In this document: piece by piece, positions 31,217 through 41,287 of the stretch
How the letters are laid out: the number at the start of each line of letters is the position of its first letter
Numbering within the stretch: position 1 is the first letter of the stretch
Assembly (NCBI GenBank): GCA_032073245.1
Contig: DAMANX010000006.1
Location: 62,001-126,000, forward strand
Origin: QVMG01 sp032073245
GTDB taxonomy: Bacteria; Bacteroidota; Bacteroidia; Bacteroidales; Tannerellaceae
DNA: 64,000 nt
Direction of reading: 5' to 3'
Made by a program: the position numbers and the translations under genes
Notes under the pieces: model-generated
The model's database searches: none
The model's input: only the letters and a program-made list of their open reading frames with translations
Told to the model about the DNA's origin: nothing

Positions 31217-31813
31217 ATGCCTCCTGGAATAAAGTACACAATGCCTCCAGCAGTCGAAAGAGAACTTTGCAATGAGCAGACTATCTATCGGATGATAGGA
31301 GGGTTTAACTGGGACATAACCGGACTACCGGCAGGATATACCATGCCGCAATTAGCTCCGATTAAAGTTGATTTCACTACACGTAAAGCAGTGTTGGTGA
31401 AAAATGTAAAAGTGGTAGAAGATGCTGCAATGGGCGCAACCTCTATCAAGATCGCAAAGGGAAGTTTAGCAGAGAAAAACATGAAGTTGTCAGACGGAGA
31501 CAATGTAATCTCTATTGGTAGTGGTACAAACGCTGTTGATACTTCAAATGAAGATTACGACCAGATTACCGTTTCTGCATTGACGGTTGCTGTTACAGCC
31601 AGTCAAGTATTAACAGAAGCTACCTCTGGAAGCGATGCTACTCCAAAGAATAGAGCTAACAAGCTCAACTATGAGCATAATGTAAAGGCTGTTGCTGGTG
31701 CGACTCTCACGGCTATCGGTAAAGTGTTTGAGATCAAAGAAAGTCAGCTTTATGCTCCTATTTCCAAATGGGATAAAGAAAGCCTTGGCGATTTATTCAT
31801 GTTCATCGCATAA
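31217..31813 (+). CDS. head decoration or fibre-like capsid protein
   Basis: 198 residues, beta-rich: PQLAPIKVDFTTRKAVLVKN, ATSIKIAKGSLAEKNMKLSD and a C-terminal KNRANKLNYEHNVKAVAGAT. It lies between scaffold and major capsid genes, the place of decoration proteins. The family match is by position and strand pattern only. Confidence 0.6.
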   Translation: MPPGIKYTMPPAVERELCNEQTIYRMIGGFNWDITGLPAGYTMPQLAPIKVDFTTRKAVLVKNVKVVEDAAMGATSIKIAKGSLAEKNMKLSDGDNVISIGSGTNAVDTSNEDYDQITVSALTVAVTASQVLTEATSGSDATPKNRANKLNYEHNVKAVAGATLTAIGKVFEIKESQLYAPISKWDKESLGDLFMFIA

Positions 31814-31827
31814 AGAAAGGAGAAGCT

Positions 31828-32907
31828 ATGTTACTGACTATTGAATTATTATTGAGTAACCCTCAAATTGTAAAAGCTGTTATCGACCGTTCTATCGTAA
31901 CGGCAACAGAAGTAGATCGTGTGCATTGGCGTGATTATCTTGATTACGACAAGGCAAACCCTGATGGTACGTTTAAGACATTTATTGGAAATCAAACAGG
32001 TGTAATTGTCGGTACATTCATTGACCGATACTCAAACAAACCTATCCGTAAACGCCATTCTTTGGGTAGCGGGATTGGAGAGGTTGCCTGTTTAGGGGAT
32101 GCATATCAGATGGGCAATGATCGTCTGGAGAAGCTCCAAATCTTAATTGACACTTACAATGCGACTCAAAACGCATCTGTAATCGAAGAGATAGTTAATT
32201 TCTTGGTAGACGATTTCCGTCAATGCGCTTTAGCTCCTCATAAGGCTTTGGATAAAATGAATGCTGATTTGCGGTTCTTAGGTACTACAAAAGTATCTGC
32301 CAACCCAAACAATGAGGGCGTTGCTATCGACGATATTATTATTCCGATAAATAAGATTACTGCTGCCATAGCTGACAAAAACAATCTCGTAACATTTATA
32401 CGGGATAAAGTAATCAATGTTTTACGTCCAAAAGGATGCTCATTCGACCGTATGGAGATGAATTTAAATACATTCCAGAATCGTATCCTTAGCTCAAGTG
32501 AGTTCAAGGATAAGTATCGTCTTGGTATTAAGCAAGATCAGGTAAACCCGTTTACTCTGCTTACTCCTGAATTGATCAATCCAGTATTATCAGTAGCTGG
32601 TTTGCCTCGTATTGTGATCCGGGAAGAATGGATTCAGACAAAAGACGATGTGTCTGTGAATGTGGTTCCAGATGATAAGATATCATTTGTTCCAGCTGGC
32701 AAGATTGGTCGCGTGATGTGGAAACGCCCTTATGAAATGGTCGATAAGATCCCAGGAAAGGATTACACCGAACTAGAAGACGGCAAGATGTTCATAGCTT
32801 CAAAACGTACCGATGAGGGACGATTTATGGAATACGGAATGGAAAGCATAGTCTCTATTGATAAGCCTACCAAAATGGCAATTCTTGACTTATCCCAATT
32901 AGGATGA
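31828..32907 (+). CDS. major capsid protein
   Basis: 359 residues. It has the size and order of an HK97-fold capsid protein: N-terminal arm, E-loop-like region (PIRKRHSLGSGIGEVACLGD), a helical P-domain with LQILIDTYNATQNASVIEEI, then FNRILSSSEFKDKYRL-type segments and an A-domain end KRTDEGRFMEYGMESIVSID. Its stop overlaps the first connector gene. Sequence family is remote, so the call depends on position and architecture. Confidence 0.8.
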   Translation: MLLTIELLLSNPQIVKAVIDRSIVTATEVDRVHWRDYLDYDKANPDGTFKTFIGNQTGVIVGTFIDRYSNKPIRKRHSLGSGIGEVACLGDAYQMGNDRLEKLQILIDTYNATQNASVIEEIVNFLVDDFRQCALAPHKALDKMNADLRFLGTTKVSANPNNEGVAIDDIIIPINKITAAIADKNNLVTFIRDKVINVLRPKGCSFDRMEMNLNTFQNRILSSSEFKDKYRLGIKQDQVNPFTLLTPELINPVLSVAGLPRIVIREEWIQTKDDVSVNVVPDDKISFVPAGKIGRVMWKRPYEMVDKIPGKDYTELEDGKMFIASKRTDEGRFMEYGMESIVSIDKPTKMAILDLSQLG

Positions 32908-33227
32908 CCATAAAAGAGTACATAACAGCCAAGTTAAAGTCGCTGAATATTATACTATCAGCGGCAGATTGGGTCGATATTGACAGTATGATTCTGGTTG
33001 ATGCAGAGGCAACTCCAGAGAATATTGATTTATCGCTTCGCGTACTGGCTGTTGATGTGCTTCCCTTTTATGTCAATCAAGCAAAAAGCGAATCAATTTC
33101 CGAAAATGGGTTTTCCCGTTCGGTTTCTTTCGACATAAATGGATTGCTTACTTTCTATAACTGGATCTGCAAAAGGTATGGAATAGATAATGAACTTGAA
33201 GATAGCCCTACGGTAACATTTATATGA
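32904..33227 (+). CDS. head-tail connector protein 1
   Basis: 107 residues, helical (TIKEYITAKLKSLNIILSAA, SLRVLAVDVLPFYVNQAKSE), of the kind annotated as DUF6706 or gp6-like adaptors in Bacteroidales phages. Both ends overlap neighbours by 4 bases, as usual for this cassette. Confidence 0.7.
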   Translation: MTIKEYITAKLKSLNIILSAADWVDIDSMILVDAEATPENIDLSLRVLAVDVLPFYVNQAKSESISENGFSRSVSFDINGLLTFYNWICKRYGIDNELEDSPTVTFI

Positions 33228-33559
33228 AGTACGAACCCCATACTCTCCATAAGGTAATACCCGGTCAATCATATAAAGATGATAACGGGGATTCTCACAC
33301 TTCAGAGTCTACGGTAGAGCTTCTAGGCGGATGCTTTCAGTATAATGTAACCACTGAAATGAAACAGGGTTATCAGGGCTTGGGTATTGATCCTAAGTAT
33401 TATGTAAACCTTGACCGTAGAGACGATCTTTCTTTAGGAGATATGGTGGAAGTAAGGCAGGATGGCAAGACTATCGGAAAAGGGCAAATTCTTGACATAA
33501 AAAGAACATCGGGGTTAAGGTTTGGAGGTTTAGGTGAATACATGACCATCTATATATGA
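33224..33559 (+). CDS. head-tail connector protein 2
   Basis: 111 residues, beta-rich (HKVIPGQSYKDDNGDSHTSE, LGDMVEVRQDGKTIGKGQIL), the size of stopper/closure proteins. Overlaps on both sides. Confidence 0.65.
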   Translation: MKYEPHTLHKVIPGQSYKDDNGDSHTSESTVELLGGCFQYNVTTEMKQGYQGLGIDPKYYVNLDRRDDLSLGDMVEVRQDGKTIGKGQILDIKRTSGLRFGGLGEYMTIYI

Positions 33560-33942
33560 AAATGGATGTTGACATATCAGGTTTTGACAGAGAGTTTCAA
33601 GAGGAGGAAAACCGACTCAGGAACTTAGTCAAAGTTACATTTCAAAGAGCTGGTGATACATATGTAGCGGTATCTCGTGAAAGAGGAAGTTATAAAGACC
33701 ATACCAAAAACTTACGGAATGCAAACGGATATCAGATAGAGGAGGATGGAAGTGTAGTTGAAAGCTTTATTGAACGGGATCAGACTAAAAAAGGATTTAA
33801 TGAAATGGGATCAAGTGCCGATATGGAGCTTAAAGCAGGAAACGGGATGGAATATGCTTCGTATGTTGAAGCTAAAAACTATGATGTAACAAGTAGTGGC
33901 CAGTTAGCTGCTGAAGCGGTAATAAAAAAAGCTTTCGGATGA
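33556..33942 (+). CDS. HK97 gp10-like tail completion protein
   Basis: 128 residues: an N-terminal helix EEENRLRNLVKVTFQRAGDT, a GSYKDHTKNLRNANGY segment typical of the gp10 family, and a C-terminal NGMEYASYVEAKNYDVTSSG. Contributes to the head-tail joint. Confidence 0.7.
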   Translation: MKMDVDISGFDREFQEEENRLRNLVKVTFQRAGDTYVAVSRERGSYKDHTKNLRNANGYQIEEDGSVVESFIERDQTKKGFNEMGSSADMELKAGNGMEYASYVEAKNYDVTSSGQLAAEAVIKKAFG

Positions 33943-34355
33943 TAGCGACGGGAGACATAAAAACAATTCTTTATAACGAAGCCAAACGCATAGGTATTGC
34001 TTTGGTGGATAAAGACGAACATGATACTGTTTTGGAATTTGAAGTTCCTGAAAGAGTTGTAGTTGTTGTTAATGCTTCCGATAATGAAGACTGGCAAAAC
34101 ACATTTGCCCGGATATCGGTATATGTTCCAAAGCTCTATTTATCCGACAAAAAAACCTACAAACCCAATACATCGCGTCTTGCCGAGTTGGAACGATTTT
34201 GCAATTTATTATGGTCGAAAAAAACATTTACAGAACTGGACGGGGAAACTATTTACTTCAGGATAGAAGATATAATACAAGAGAATGACCCTGAAACATG
34301 GAGTGATTTTCTAAACATTAGATTACGAATTACGAATACAAATTTTAAATTATAA
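33939..34355 (+). CDS. tail terminator-like protein
   Basis: 138 residues, alternating strands and helices (IKTILYNEAKRIGIALVDKD, FEVPERVVVVVNASDNEDWQ, VYVPKLYLSDKKTYKPNTSR). Position between gp10-like and tail tube genes is that of tail terminators, which cap the tail and join it to the head. Confidence 0.65.
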   Translation: MIATGDIKTILYNEAKRIGIALVDKDEHDTVLEFEVPERVVVVVNASDNEDWQNTFARISVYVPKLYLSDKKTYKPNTSRLAELERFCNLLWSKKTFTELDGETIYFRIEDIIQENDPETWSDFLNIRLRITNTNFKL

Positions 34356-34359
34356 GATC

Positions 34360-34923
34360 ATGGCAGGACCAAAAATTTCCGCTATTGGAATTAAAAGAAT
34401 ATTTTACGGGGAGCCAATTTCAACAGTTGCAACTCCGTATGAAGATGGAGACCCGGAAACCGGACTGAGTGCAGGAGAATTGAAATCCTATTTAGCTGCG
34501 GCTTCAACAAAAGAAGTTGAAAACGTTCATCAGGACACCTGGAACTTTGAAAAGGCAGAGCCTACACTTACTCAGTATAAGAATCAGTTGACTAAAAAAA
34601 CATATCGTCAAAGTGTAGAAGCCGGCGACTCTTCAATTACTTTTTCAATTGGTAAGTATGATATGGCTGTTAAGGCAGACTTTGAAGGTGGTGGAGCTAC
34701 AGAAACCAAATACTCTGCTCCGATTGAATACCCAAACAAGACCTTGACAATCGTTGCGCTAACTGAAGATGATGTATATATCGTATTCACAAAGGCACAG
34801 GTTATTTCACGGCCAACAACAACAGACGATGCGATTGCCATTGCGGTAACAGCTACACCGATGGAACCGGATATTGCTATCGAGTCTGAAGTTTGGATTC
34901 ATAGATCAGCGGTAGACGCTTAA
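34360..34923 (+). CDS. major tail (tube) protein
   Basis: 187 residues, beta-rich with the usual order: GPKISAIGIKRIFYGEPIST, QDTWNFEKAEPTLTQYKNQL, SVEAGDSSITFSIGKYDM, then strands to the end. Size and place fit the tube protein. A small gap of 54 bases with GGCGGC/GTCGCC-like pairing separates it from the chaperone gene. Confidence 0.75.
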   Translation: MAGPKISAIGIKRIFYGEPISTVATPYEDGDPETGLSAGELKSYLAAASTKEVENVHQDTWNFEKAEPTLTQYKNQLTKKTYRQSVEAGDSSITFSIGKYDMAVKADFEGGGATETKYSAPIEYPNKTLTIVALTEDDVYIVFTKAQVISRPTTTDDAIAIAVTATPMEPDIAIESEVWIHRSAVDA

Positions 34924-34977
34924 TAATTTTAGGTTATCAACTCAGGCGGCTTAATTGTCGCCTGAAATTCATTTATT

Positions 34978-35409
34978 ATGAAAAACGAAGCAGCAAATTT
35001 AGTCACTGATTCTCTTTTAGGTATTGATTTTCAATCTGTAGTTATAGCCGGGGAGGCTTATACTATCTATCCTCCAACAATAAAGATTCTGAGTAGAGGG
35101 CTTAAAGAATGGTCGGCAGTAGATATTGAGATAAATAAAGAACAACAAATCTCATTTGCAAACATTCCGGATAACGCCCCATTGATTTTGAAAGGATTGT
35201 CTTTTTTTATAGTTGGAGATGTAGCAGATTACGAAACAGAAGCCAACAAATTGTATGAAAAATGGATGAATGGAACTCCTGGAGCTTCTATAAAAGAAAT
35301 GTTTGATGCATGTAAAATCGTCAGCGAACTTTTAGGAATAAATGATTTTTTCGGCTGTGCCGTCTTACTCAAGAGCGTAGTAATGATGGCAGCCAAGCCA
35401 ATTTCGTAG
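34978..35409 (+). CDS. tail assembly chaperone (G-type product)
   Basis: 143 residues: beta-strand start (SVVIAGEAYTIYPPTIKILS), helices (YETEANKLYEKWMNGTPGAS) and ending FFGCAVLLKSVVMMAAKPIS. It contains a T TTT TTC slippery heptamer at 35346-35352 in the zero frame. This is the shorter of two products, as lambda gpG is to gpGT. It lies between tube and tape-measure genes, the classical place. Confidence 0.78.
   Translation: MKNEAANLVTDSLLGIDFQSVVIAGEAYTIYPPTIKILSRGLKEWSAVDIEINKEQQISFANIPDNAPLILKGLSFFIVGDVADYETEANKLYEKWMNGTPGASIKEMFDACKIVSELLGINDFFGCAVLLKSVVMMAAKPIS
35346..35352 (+). promoter_or_regulatory. -1 ribosomal frameshift site, T TTT TTC
   Basis: The heptamer is in the correct phase (GAT TTT TTC in the zero frame). 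After slippage the -1 frame is open for 83 codons up to the tape-measure start. A short CGGC-tgt-GCCG hairpin begins at 35352; it is closer than usual stimulators. Confidence 0.7.
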
Positions 35410-35603
35410 GTAATGAAACGCTCATTGGTCAATTAGCGACATTTATTGAAAACCTGCACTTAAGTTATAGGGAAGTTTTTGAAGTTATTCCTTATAGGGT
35501 GCTACTAATGATGCAGAAAGATAAACTTCATGAATCCTATGGAAAAGTTATTGTACAGAGGTCAAGTAGTGAAATAGCCGGGAACAAAATTAAAAGCAAA
35601 TGA
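35352..35603 (+). CDS. frameshift extension of the tail chaperone (T part of GT-type product)
   Basis: An 83-codon open frame reached only by -1 frameshift: it has no ATG before its last third. It reads RLCRLTQERSNDGSQANFVG, then helical SYREVFEVIPYRVLLMMQKD and ends NKIKSK with its stop overlapping the tape-measure ATG (ATGA). The fused product would be about 208 residues. This is the lambda G-GT design, in which the extension recruits the tape measure. Confidence 0.75.
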   Translation, partial: RLCRLTQERSNDGSQANFVGNETLIGQLATFIENLHLSYREVFEVIPYRVLLMMQKDKLHESYGKVIVQRSSSEIAGNKIKSK

Positions 35604-38600
35604 GTGGACTTTATTTCAAAGTAGGCGCAGATTTCGACAATCTTAAAAGATTAAAACAAGAGTTAGATGAAATGAAGTCTAAACTCATGAGCATGGAGAA
35701 GGCAGCTGATCCTAAAGCATTTAATGAACTAAACAAAGAAGTTCAAAAGACACAAAAAATATTTAACTCACTTGCTGAAGAAGCTTCTAAAGCTGGAGTT
35801 AAATTCGAGAATGATTTCAAGCAAAGAATATATGATAGTTCCACTGCCGTAAATGGGTTATCAAACAAGATTATTGAACAAAAATCAATAGTCCAAGCTA
35901 TTAAAACAGATGTGGATAGTCTGGCACAATCATATAAAAATCTATCTAACTCTGACCCAAGGAAAAAGGATGCTTTAAATGAACTCAATTCAGCAAAAAA
36001 AACTCTTGTTGAAGAAAAAAACGCTCTTTTTGACCTTCAACAACAACAGGCAAAAGCCAAATTAAGCACCAAAGAGTTATCCGACGAATATAAACATTTT
36101 TATGGTTCTTCTCAAAAGGCTGCTCAGGGAACGGATATGTTTTCCTCTTCTATCAAAAGCATGCTACTTAAAATAGGTGGTACTGCTGCGTTGGTAAAAT
36201 TAGGAAAAGACATAATAAATACGCGAAGTGAATTCCAACAGCTTGAGATATCTTTTGGAACAATGTTGAAGAGTGGGGAAAAAGCCAAAGACCTCATTAA
36301 TGGTCTTTCGGATTTTGCGGCACGTACTCCTTTTGGTTTGCAGTCTGCTGCTTCTGCTGCAAAACAACTTATCGCTTATGGCTCTGAAGCCGGTTCTGTT
36401 ATTCAAGAATTAACAATGCTTGGTGATGTAGCAGCGGGTACAGGTCAACAGATTGGTGATCTTATTTATCTCTATGGAACACTTCGCACACAGGGTCGCG
36501 CCTACATGATGGATATTAGACAATTTGCCGGGCGTGGTATTCCTATTTATAAAGAGCTGGCTACCGTTTTAAATACTACGGAAGATCAAGTTAATGATTT
36601 TGTTTCTGCCGGAAAAGTTGGATTCGAACAAGTCGAACAGGCATTTAAAAATATGACCTCTGCGGGTGGCATGTATGGCGGTTTGATGGAACAACAATCT
36701 AAGGCTCTTACAGGTCAGATTGAGGCTTTAAAAGACAACATACAGATGATGTTCAACGAGATTGGACAAAGTTCAGAGGGAGTTGTAGGAGGCGCAATAA
36801 GTACTGCCGCCATGCTTGTTGAGAATTATGATAAGGTTGGTAAGGTTGTTCTTGGATTAGTTGCAACGTATGGAACATACAGAACGGCATTAGCCATTAA
36901 TATTGTAATAAATAAAGGCTTTGTCACATCTCTAACAGAATTAAAGGGAAGAATATTAGCAACCCAGAAAGCACAATCCCTACTGAATACCACCTTATTG
37001 AAAAATCCCTATGTTGCTATGGCGACAATTGTAGTGGCTTTAGCAACAGCTATGTGGGCATTATATGATGGAACAACAGCATTAGAGAAAGCTCAAAAGA
37101 GACTTACAGAATTAACTAAAGATTTCAACCAGAGCATCGAAGCAGAAAAGGTAAATATTGACATTCTTTTCGGAAGGCTAAGAAATGCAAAGGAAGGAAC
37201 AGAGGCATATCAGAAAGCAAAGGATAATATAATTAATAAATATGGCAATTACCTTAATGGCTTAAACGAAGAGATTCGAAGCCTGAAAGATGTTGAAGGG
37301 GCTTATAAGGCTATTTCCGATGCGGCGAGACAATCCGCAAAAGATAGGGCTTTTGAAAAGGGCACACAATCAGCGGCTGACAACTATACAGAACAATGGG
37401 GAAAAAGTATTGAAAATATCCGAAAATCATTTAATAAAGAGTTTGGCGAAGCGCAAGGAACTCTTTTGCTTGATTCTCTTAAAGAATCCTTAGATTCTGG
37501 GGTTGAATTGACAAAAGAAGTACAAGAAGCTATTAAAGCGTTTGACCACACCATACGAGAGGGAACACAATCGAATACCACCAATTTTGTTGAAGAACAG
37601 ATTGAAGGTATACGCAAATTTAAATCAATACTTGACATTGAAATTAAGGAAATTGAGGATAAGTATGGAAATTTGTCTAAAAAAGAAGATCAACCTGTAG
37701 AAGCCTTTGATGATATAACCGAAAAAGCGGCAGACGCCCGTAAAGCTATTAATAATCTAAAAAAAGAAATAGCAGACCTTAGAAGTGGTAACACAAAAGT
37801 TAAAGAAGGTACGCTTGTAAAGACTATTGAGGATAAAACAAAAGAACTACAAGAAGCAGAGAAAAGACTTGAATTGTTGACGGGTACAGATAAAAAATCC
37901 ATCAAAGAAACCACAGATGCCAATAAGCTAAAATCCCAAACCGCAGATCGCCTACGTGAGATTGAAGAAATGCGAAAAGCAATTTCTCAAAAAGAAAAAG
38001 AAGGGGAATTAGAACTTCAGCAGGAGCGATTAAACCTTATGGAAGAAGGAACTGAGAAAACACTTGCTCAAATTTCCCTTGACCATGAGAAAAGAGAAGC
38101 CGAGATAATCAAGAAAGGCGAAGAGCTGATCAAAACGCAAAAGGAGTTGGAGCGTAAACTTTGGGAAGCTGAAAACCCAGATTGGGAAAGTAAGGGCATG
38201 GTTTTTACTCCTACAACTAATACTATATCTGATCTCCCGAAAGAATTACAGAATTATTTGGCGGGTCTATTCAAAGCGAACAATGACGCTGAAGATAAGG
38301 CTACGGCTGATCATATCAAATCAATGTTGAAGCAATTTCAAGATTATGCAACACAGCGGCTTGATTTAGAAAAGGAGTTTAATGATAATGTAAAAAATCT
38401 CAATGAACTTCGTGACGGAACAAATGATAAAGAAATAGATGCTGCTATTAACCAAGCAAAGAAACTTTATCAAGAAGGTCTTTCTTCAATCAATTTGGAG
38501 GAATTTAAAGATGAAATCGACTGGTCTGTTGTATTTGGGGAACTTGACAAGGTATCAACAAATGCTCTTTATTCTCTCCGGGATAAATTAAAAGCATATA

Positions 38601-40357
38601 TTTCTGAAGTAGGTTCATCCCTTACTTCCGAAGATATGAAGGAGATAATGGATGCTTTTAGTAACCTTGATTTTAAGATAGCCGAACGCAATCCCTTAGG
38701 TGAGTTATCAGATAGTTTGAAGAAATACAAAAAGAGTGCAGAAGATGTTGCTATAGCCCGTAAAAAACTTAATGATCTAGAGGCATTGGGGTATGATCGG
38801 GAAGAGGATCTGAAAGAGGTTACAGACGAACTTTCTGACGCTCAAAAAAGACGTCGTGAATCTTTAACCCAGATGACAAAAGCCGTCAATGAAATAGGGG
38901 CAAGAGGTTCTGAGCTTGTTAACGCTGGTCAAGATATTATCGATACTCTAATTACGCTTGGCGTATCTATTCCTGAATCTCTCCAAGGCACTATTAATGG
39001 GCTAGGCAAAATCATGTCTGGTCTGGAATCTATTGATTTAACAAAGCCCTTTAGTATTATATCTGCAACTACAGGAATAATAAGTGGAATAGCGACAACT
39101 GTTAGTAGTTTTTTTGGCATGGGGGACGATACGCCCAAATTACTCAAACAAATTGAGCGCTATGAGGAATTGATCGGTATGTATGACAAACTTATTGACA
39201 AACAAAAAGCATACCTTTCCTCATTAACCGGAGCGGATGCCGTTAAGCAAGCGGATGAAGTTGAAAACCTTATCAGAAGGCAAGAAGAATATGAGCGTAA
39301 GAAGCTCGAAGCATGGTTTGGCACAAAACAGAACAAAAAAGGCCGTAGCTGGGGATACAGGTTAAACAGAGACTTAGAAGAAGAGCTTAGGGCAGCCGGT
39401 ATTGGTGATATACGGGATGTGTTATCGTTTGATGTAGATAAATGGCTAAACATTCAAAGCAATTACGATTTATGGGAAAAACTACCTGAAGAAGTTCGCG
39501 CTTATGGTGAGGCTGTAATTGGGGCAAAAGAAGATACTGACGCATTAGGAGAAGCACTACGTGAGTCAATTACCGGAATAACGTTCAGTGAGCTTAGAGA
39601 TAGTCTTGATGATATAGTCAAAGTGGCTAATTTATCTTTTGAGGATGTGGCGGATTCTTTCGAAGATCACATGTCAAAAGCCATAATGAATGTGATCAAA
39701 AAATCATTTCTCGATCAAGAATTGATGAGCTGGTATACCAATCTGGAAGAGGCTATGAAGGCAGGCACTCTTACAGAGGAACAGGTAAACAAGCTACGTG
39801 ATCAATACCAATATGCGGCAGAAGAAGCAAACAGACAGTTTAAAGATGCAATGGATATTGCCGGAATAGATATTTCAAAGCCGGAGGCTGAGAATGTATC
39901 TGATAATTCTTTGAAAGGAGCATACGCAAAAGCATCACAGGAATCAATCGATCTACTCGCCGGTCAAACAGGAGCCGCCCGTGTAGCTTTAGAGGATATA
40001 AAACAGTATGCAGCATCACTAGCTACTAAAGGTATTGAAATAAATCAAAAAGAAATAAACTCTATCCTTGATGGCATTTTCATAGTTAAAGATTTATTTA
40101 TCCAGGAGTACCAACAGATAAGAGGCATCAACTCCCAGATATTGAGTAGTAATAATTCTATTCTTGATAATACTAACAAAATCGTATCGACAACTGATAC
40201 AATATCACGTGGGGTAGGGGGGCTGGTTACCTCTAGTGAATTCGGTGAGGTGTCGAGAAGCAACTATGAGGTTTTAGGAAAAGTAGCGGATAATACAAAA
40301 GCATCCACAAGTAGGCTTAATGAAACTTTGAGCGTTAAAATAAAAGGAGGCTTATGA
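35600..40357 (+). CDS. tail tape measure protein
   Basis: 1585 residues. N-terminal coiled coil (LKQELDEMKSKLMSMEKAAD), a TP901-type tape-measure domain around residues 180-390 (GKDIINTRSEFQQLEISFGT, DFAARTPFGLQSAASAAKQL, RGIPIYKELATVLN), hydrophobic segments near 410-495 (VLGLVATYGTYRTALAINIV, YVAMATIVVALATAMWAL), and long helical repeats to the end. It sets tail length (roughly 0.15 nm per residue gives about 240 nm as an estimate) and points to a long-tailed siphovirus. Confidence 0.93.
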   Translation: MSGLYFKVGADFDNLKRLKQELDEMKSKLMSMEKAADPKAFNELNKEVQKTQKIFNSLAEEASKAGVKFENDFKQRIYDSSTAVNGLSNKIIEQKSIVQAIKTDVDSLAQSYKNLSNSDPRKKDALNELNSAKKTLVEEKNALFDLQQQQAKAKLSTKELSDEYKHFYGSSQKAAQGTDMFSSSIKSMLLKIGGTAALVKLGKDIINTRSEFQQLEISFGTMLKSGEKAKDLINGLSDFAARTPFGLQSAASAAKQLIAYGSEAGSVIQELTMLGDVAAGTGQQIGDLIYLYGTLRTQGRAYMMDIRQFAGRGIPIYKELATVLNTTEDQVNDFVSAGKVGFEQVEQAFKNMTSAGGMYGGLMEQQSKALTGQIEALKDNIQMMFNEIGQSSEGVVGGAISTAAMLVENYDKVGKVVLGLVATYGTYRTALAINIVINKGFVTSLTELKGRILATQKAQSLLNTTLLKNPYVAMATIVVALATAMWALYDGTTALEKAQKRLTELTKDFNQSIEAEKVNIDILFGRLRNAKEGTEAYQKAKDNIINKYGNYLNGLNEEIRSLKDVEGAYKAISDAARQSAKDRAFEKGTQSAADNYTEQWGKSIENIRKSFNKEFGEAQGTLLLDSLKESLDSGVELTKEVQEAIKAFDHTIREGTQSNTTNFVEEQIEGIRKFKSILDIEIKEIEDKYGNLSKKEDQPVEAFDDITEKAADARKAINNLKKEIADLRSGNTKVKEGTLVKTIEDKTKELQEAEKRLELLTGTDKKSIKETTDANKLKSQTADRLREIEEMRKAISQKEKEGELELQQERLNLMEEGTEKTLAQISLDHEKREAEIIKKGEELIKTQKELERKLWEAENPDWESKGMVFTPTTNTISDLPKELQNYLAGLFKANNDAEDKATADHIKSMLKQFQDYATQRLDLEKEFNDNVKNLNELRDGTNDKEIDAAINQAKKLYQEGLSSINLEEFKDEIDWSVVFGELDKVSTNALYSLRDKLKAYISEVGSSLTSEDMKEIMDAFSNLDFKIAERNPLGELSDSLKKYKKSAEDVAIARKKLNDLEALGYDREEDLKEVTDELSDAQKRRRESLTQMTKAVNEIGARGSELVNAGQDIIDTLITLGVSIPESLQGTINGLGKIMSGLESIDLTKPFSIISATTGIISGIATTVSSFFGMGDDTPKLLKQIERYEELIGMYDKLIDKQKAYLSSLTGADAVKQADEVENLIRRQEEYERKKLEAWFGTKQNKKGRSWGYRLNRDLEEELRAAGIGDIRDVLSFDVDKWLNIQSNYDLWEKLPEEVRAYGEAVIGAKEDTDALGEALRESITGITFSELRDSLDDIVKVANLSFEDVADSFEDHMSKAIMNVIKKSFLDQELMSWYTNLEEAMKAGTLTEEQVNKLRDQYQYAAEEANRQFKDAMDIAGIDISKPEAENVSDNSLKGAYAKASQESIDLLAGQTGAARVALEDIKQYAASLATKGIEINQKEINSILDGIFIVKDLFIQEYQQIRGINSQILSSNNSILDNTNKIVSTTDTISRGVGGLVTSSEFGEVSRSNYEVLGKVADNTKASTSRLNETLSVKIKGGL

Positions 40358-41286
40358 CGATAGACGGTAAAAATATAAAAACCGAATATGGCTGTACTCT
40401 TCTATGGCAATCATTTGATGCTCTATTAAAGTTCCCGAAACGTAAAGCCGTTGTTTACAATAATTGGGCTGAATCTGATGGCATAGAACCTGATTTGACG
40501 GATGTTGAGTATGAGTCTAAAAATATACAACTTGTATTTCTTTTAGAGAGTAGGACATTGGCGCAATTCTGGGAACTATATAAAAAGTTATATTCAGATA
40601 TTACCGCACCCGGTTATCGCATTTTAGATTTTACCAATCTTCTACAATACAAGTTAAGGTACGATATATCTTCAAAATATGTCATTCCACAACCTTTTAA
40701 CATTGGAGAAAATATAACCTCATTTACCCTTGACTTTATAGAGGATAAACCATCTATACCAGAAACAAACGGTGTTTTGGGCAGTGGTAATGCTCCGGGC
40801 GGAATGTATCAAATAAACGGTAATGATTTTTCTGTATTCGGAATAGGAGCGGATTCTAATATCGATGAATTGCTGAAATATCCAAAACTGAAAGATCCGT
40901 TTACTGATGGCGATAATATATTTCTGGATAATATTAGGACAGTCCACAAAGAAGTAAGCCTTTCCCTTTGGATGGTTGGGAAAAGCGAGAAAGAGTTTTT
41001 AAATAACTATAAGGCATTCTTCACCCAATTATCAAGACCGGGTACTCAATCTTTATTCATAGAACAACTTGGAATTTCAACGAGTATGTATTATTCGGAT
41101 TGTACAAACTTCAAGATTGAAACCTGGAATAAAAATTTAATTACCGCTCGTTTTTCAATTTCCATAGTTATTCCTGTGGTTACTTGGGTTGATGCCGGAG
41201 GAATAAAGCAATATTCAGTATTAAGGGATTTGGGGTCTAATTGCGTCCTTGCTGATGAAGAAGGACGTGTAATAGTTTTTAAATGA
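40354..41286 (+). CDS. distal tail (Dit-like) protein
   Basis: 310 residues, beta-rich, immediately after the tape measure and overlapping it by 4 bases. Segments such as FLLESRTLAQFWELYKKLYS and WMVGKSEKEFLNNYKAFFTQ recur twice, suggesting a duplicated domain, as in two-layer baseplate ring proteins. Position supports Dit; the family match is remote. Confidence 0.65.
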   Translation: MTIDGKNIKTEYGCTLLWQSFDALLKFPKRKAVVYNNWAESDGIEPDLTDVEYESKNIQLVFLLESRTLAQFWELYKKLYSDITAPGYRILDFTNLLQYKLRYDISSKYVIPQPFNIGENITSFTLDFIEDKPSIPETNGVLGSGNAPGGMYQINGNDFSVFGIGADSNIDELLKYPKLKDPFTDGDNIFLDNIRTVHKEVSLSLWMVGKSEKEFLNNYKAFFTQLSRPGTQSLFIEQLGISTSMYYSDCTNFKIETWNKNLITARFSISIVIPVVTWVDAGGIKQYSVLRDLGSNCVLADEEGRVIVFK

Positions 41287-41287
41287 T

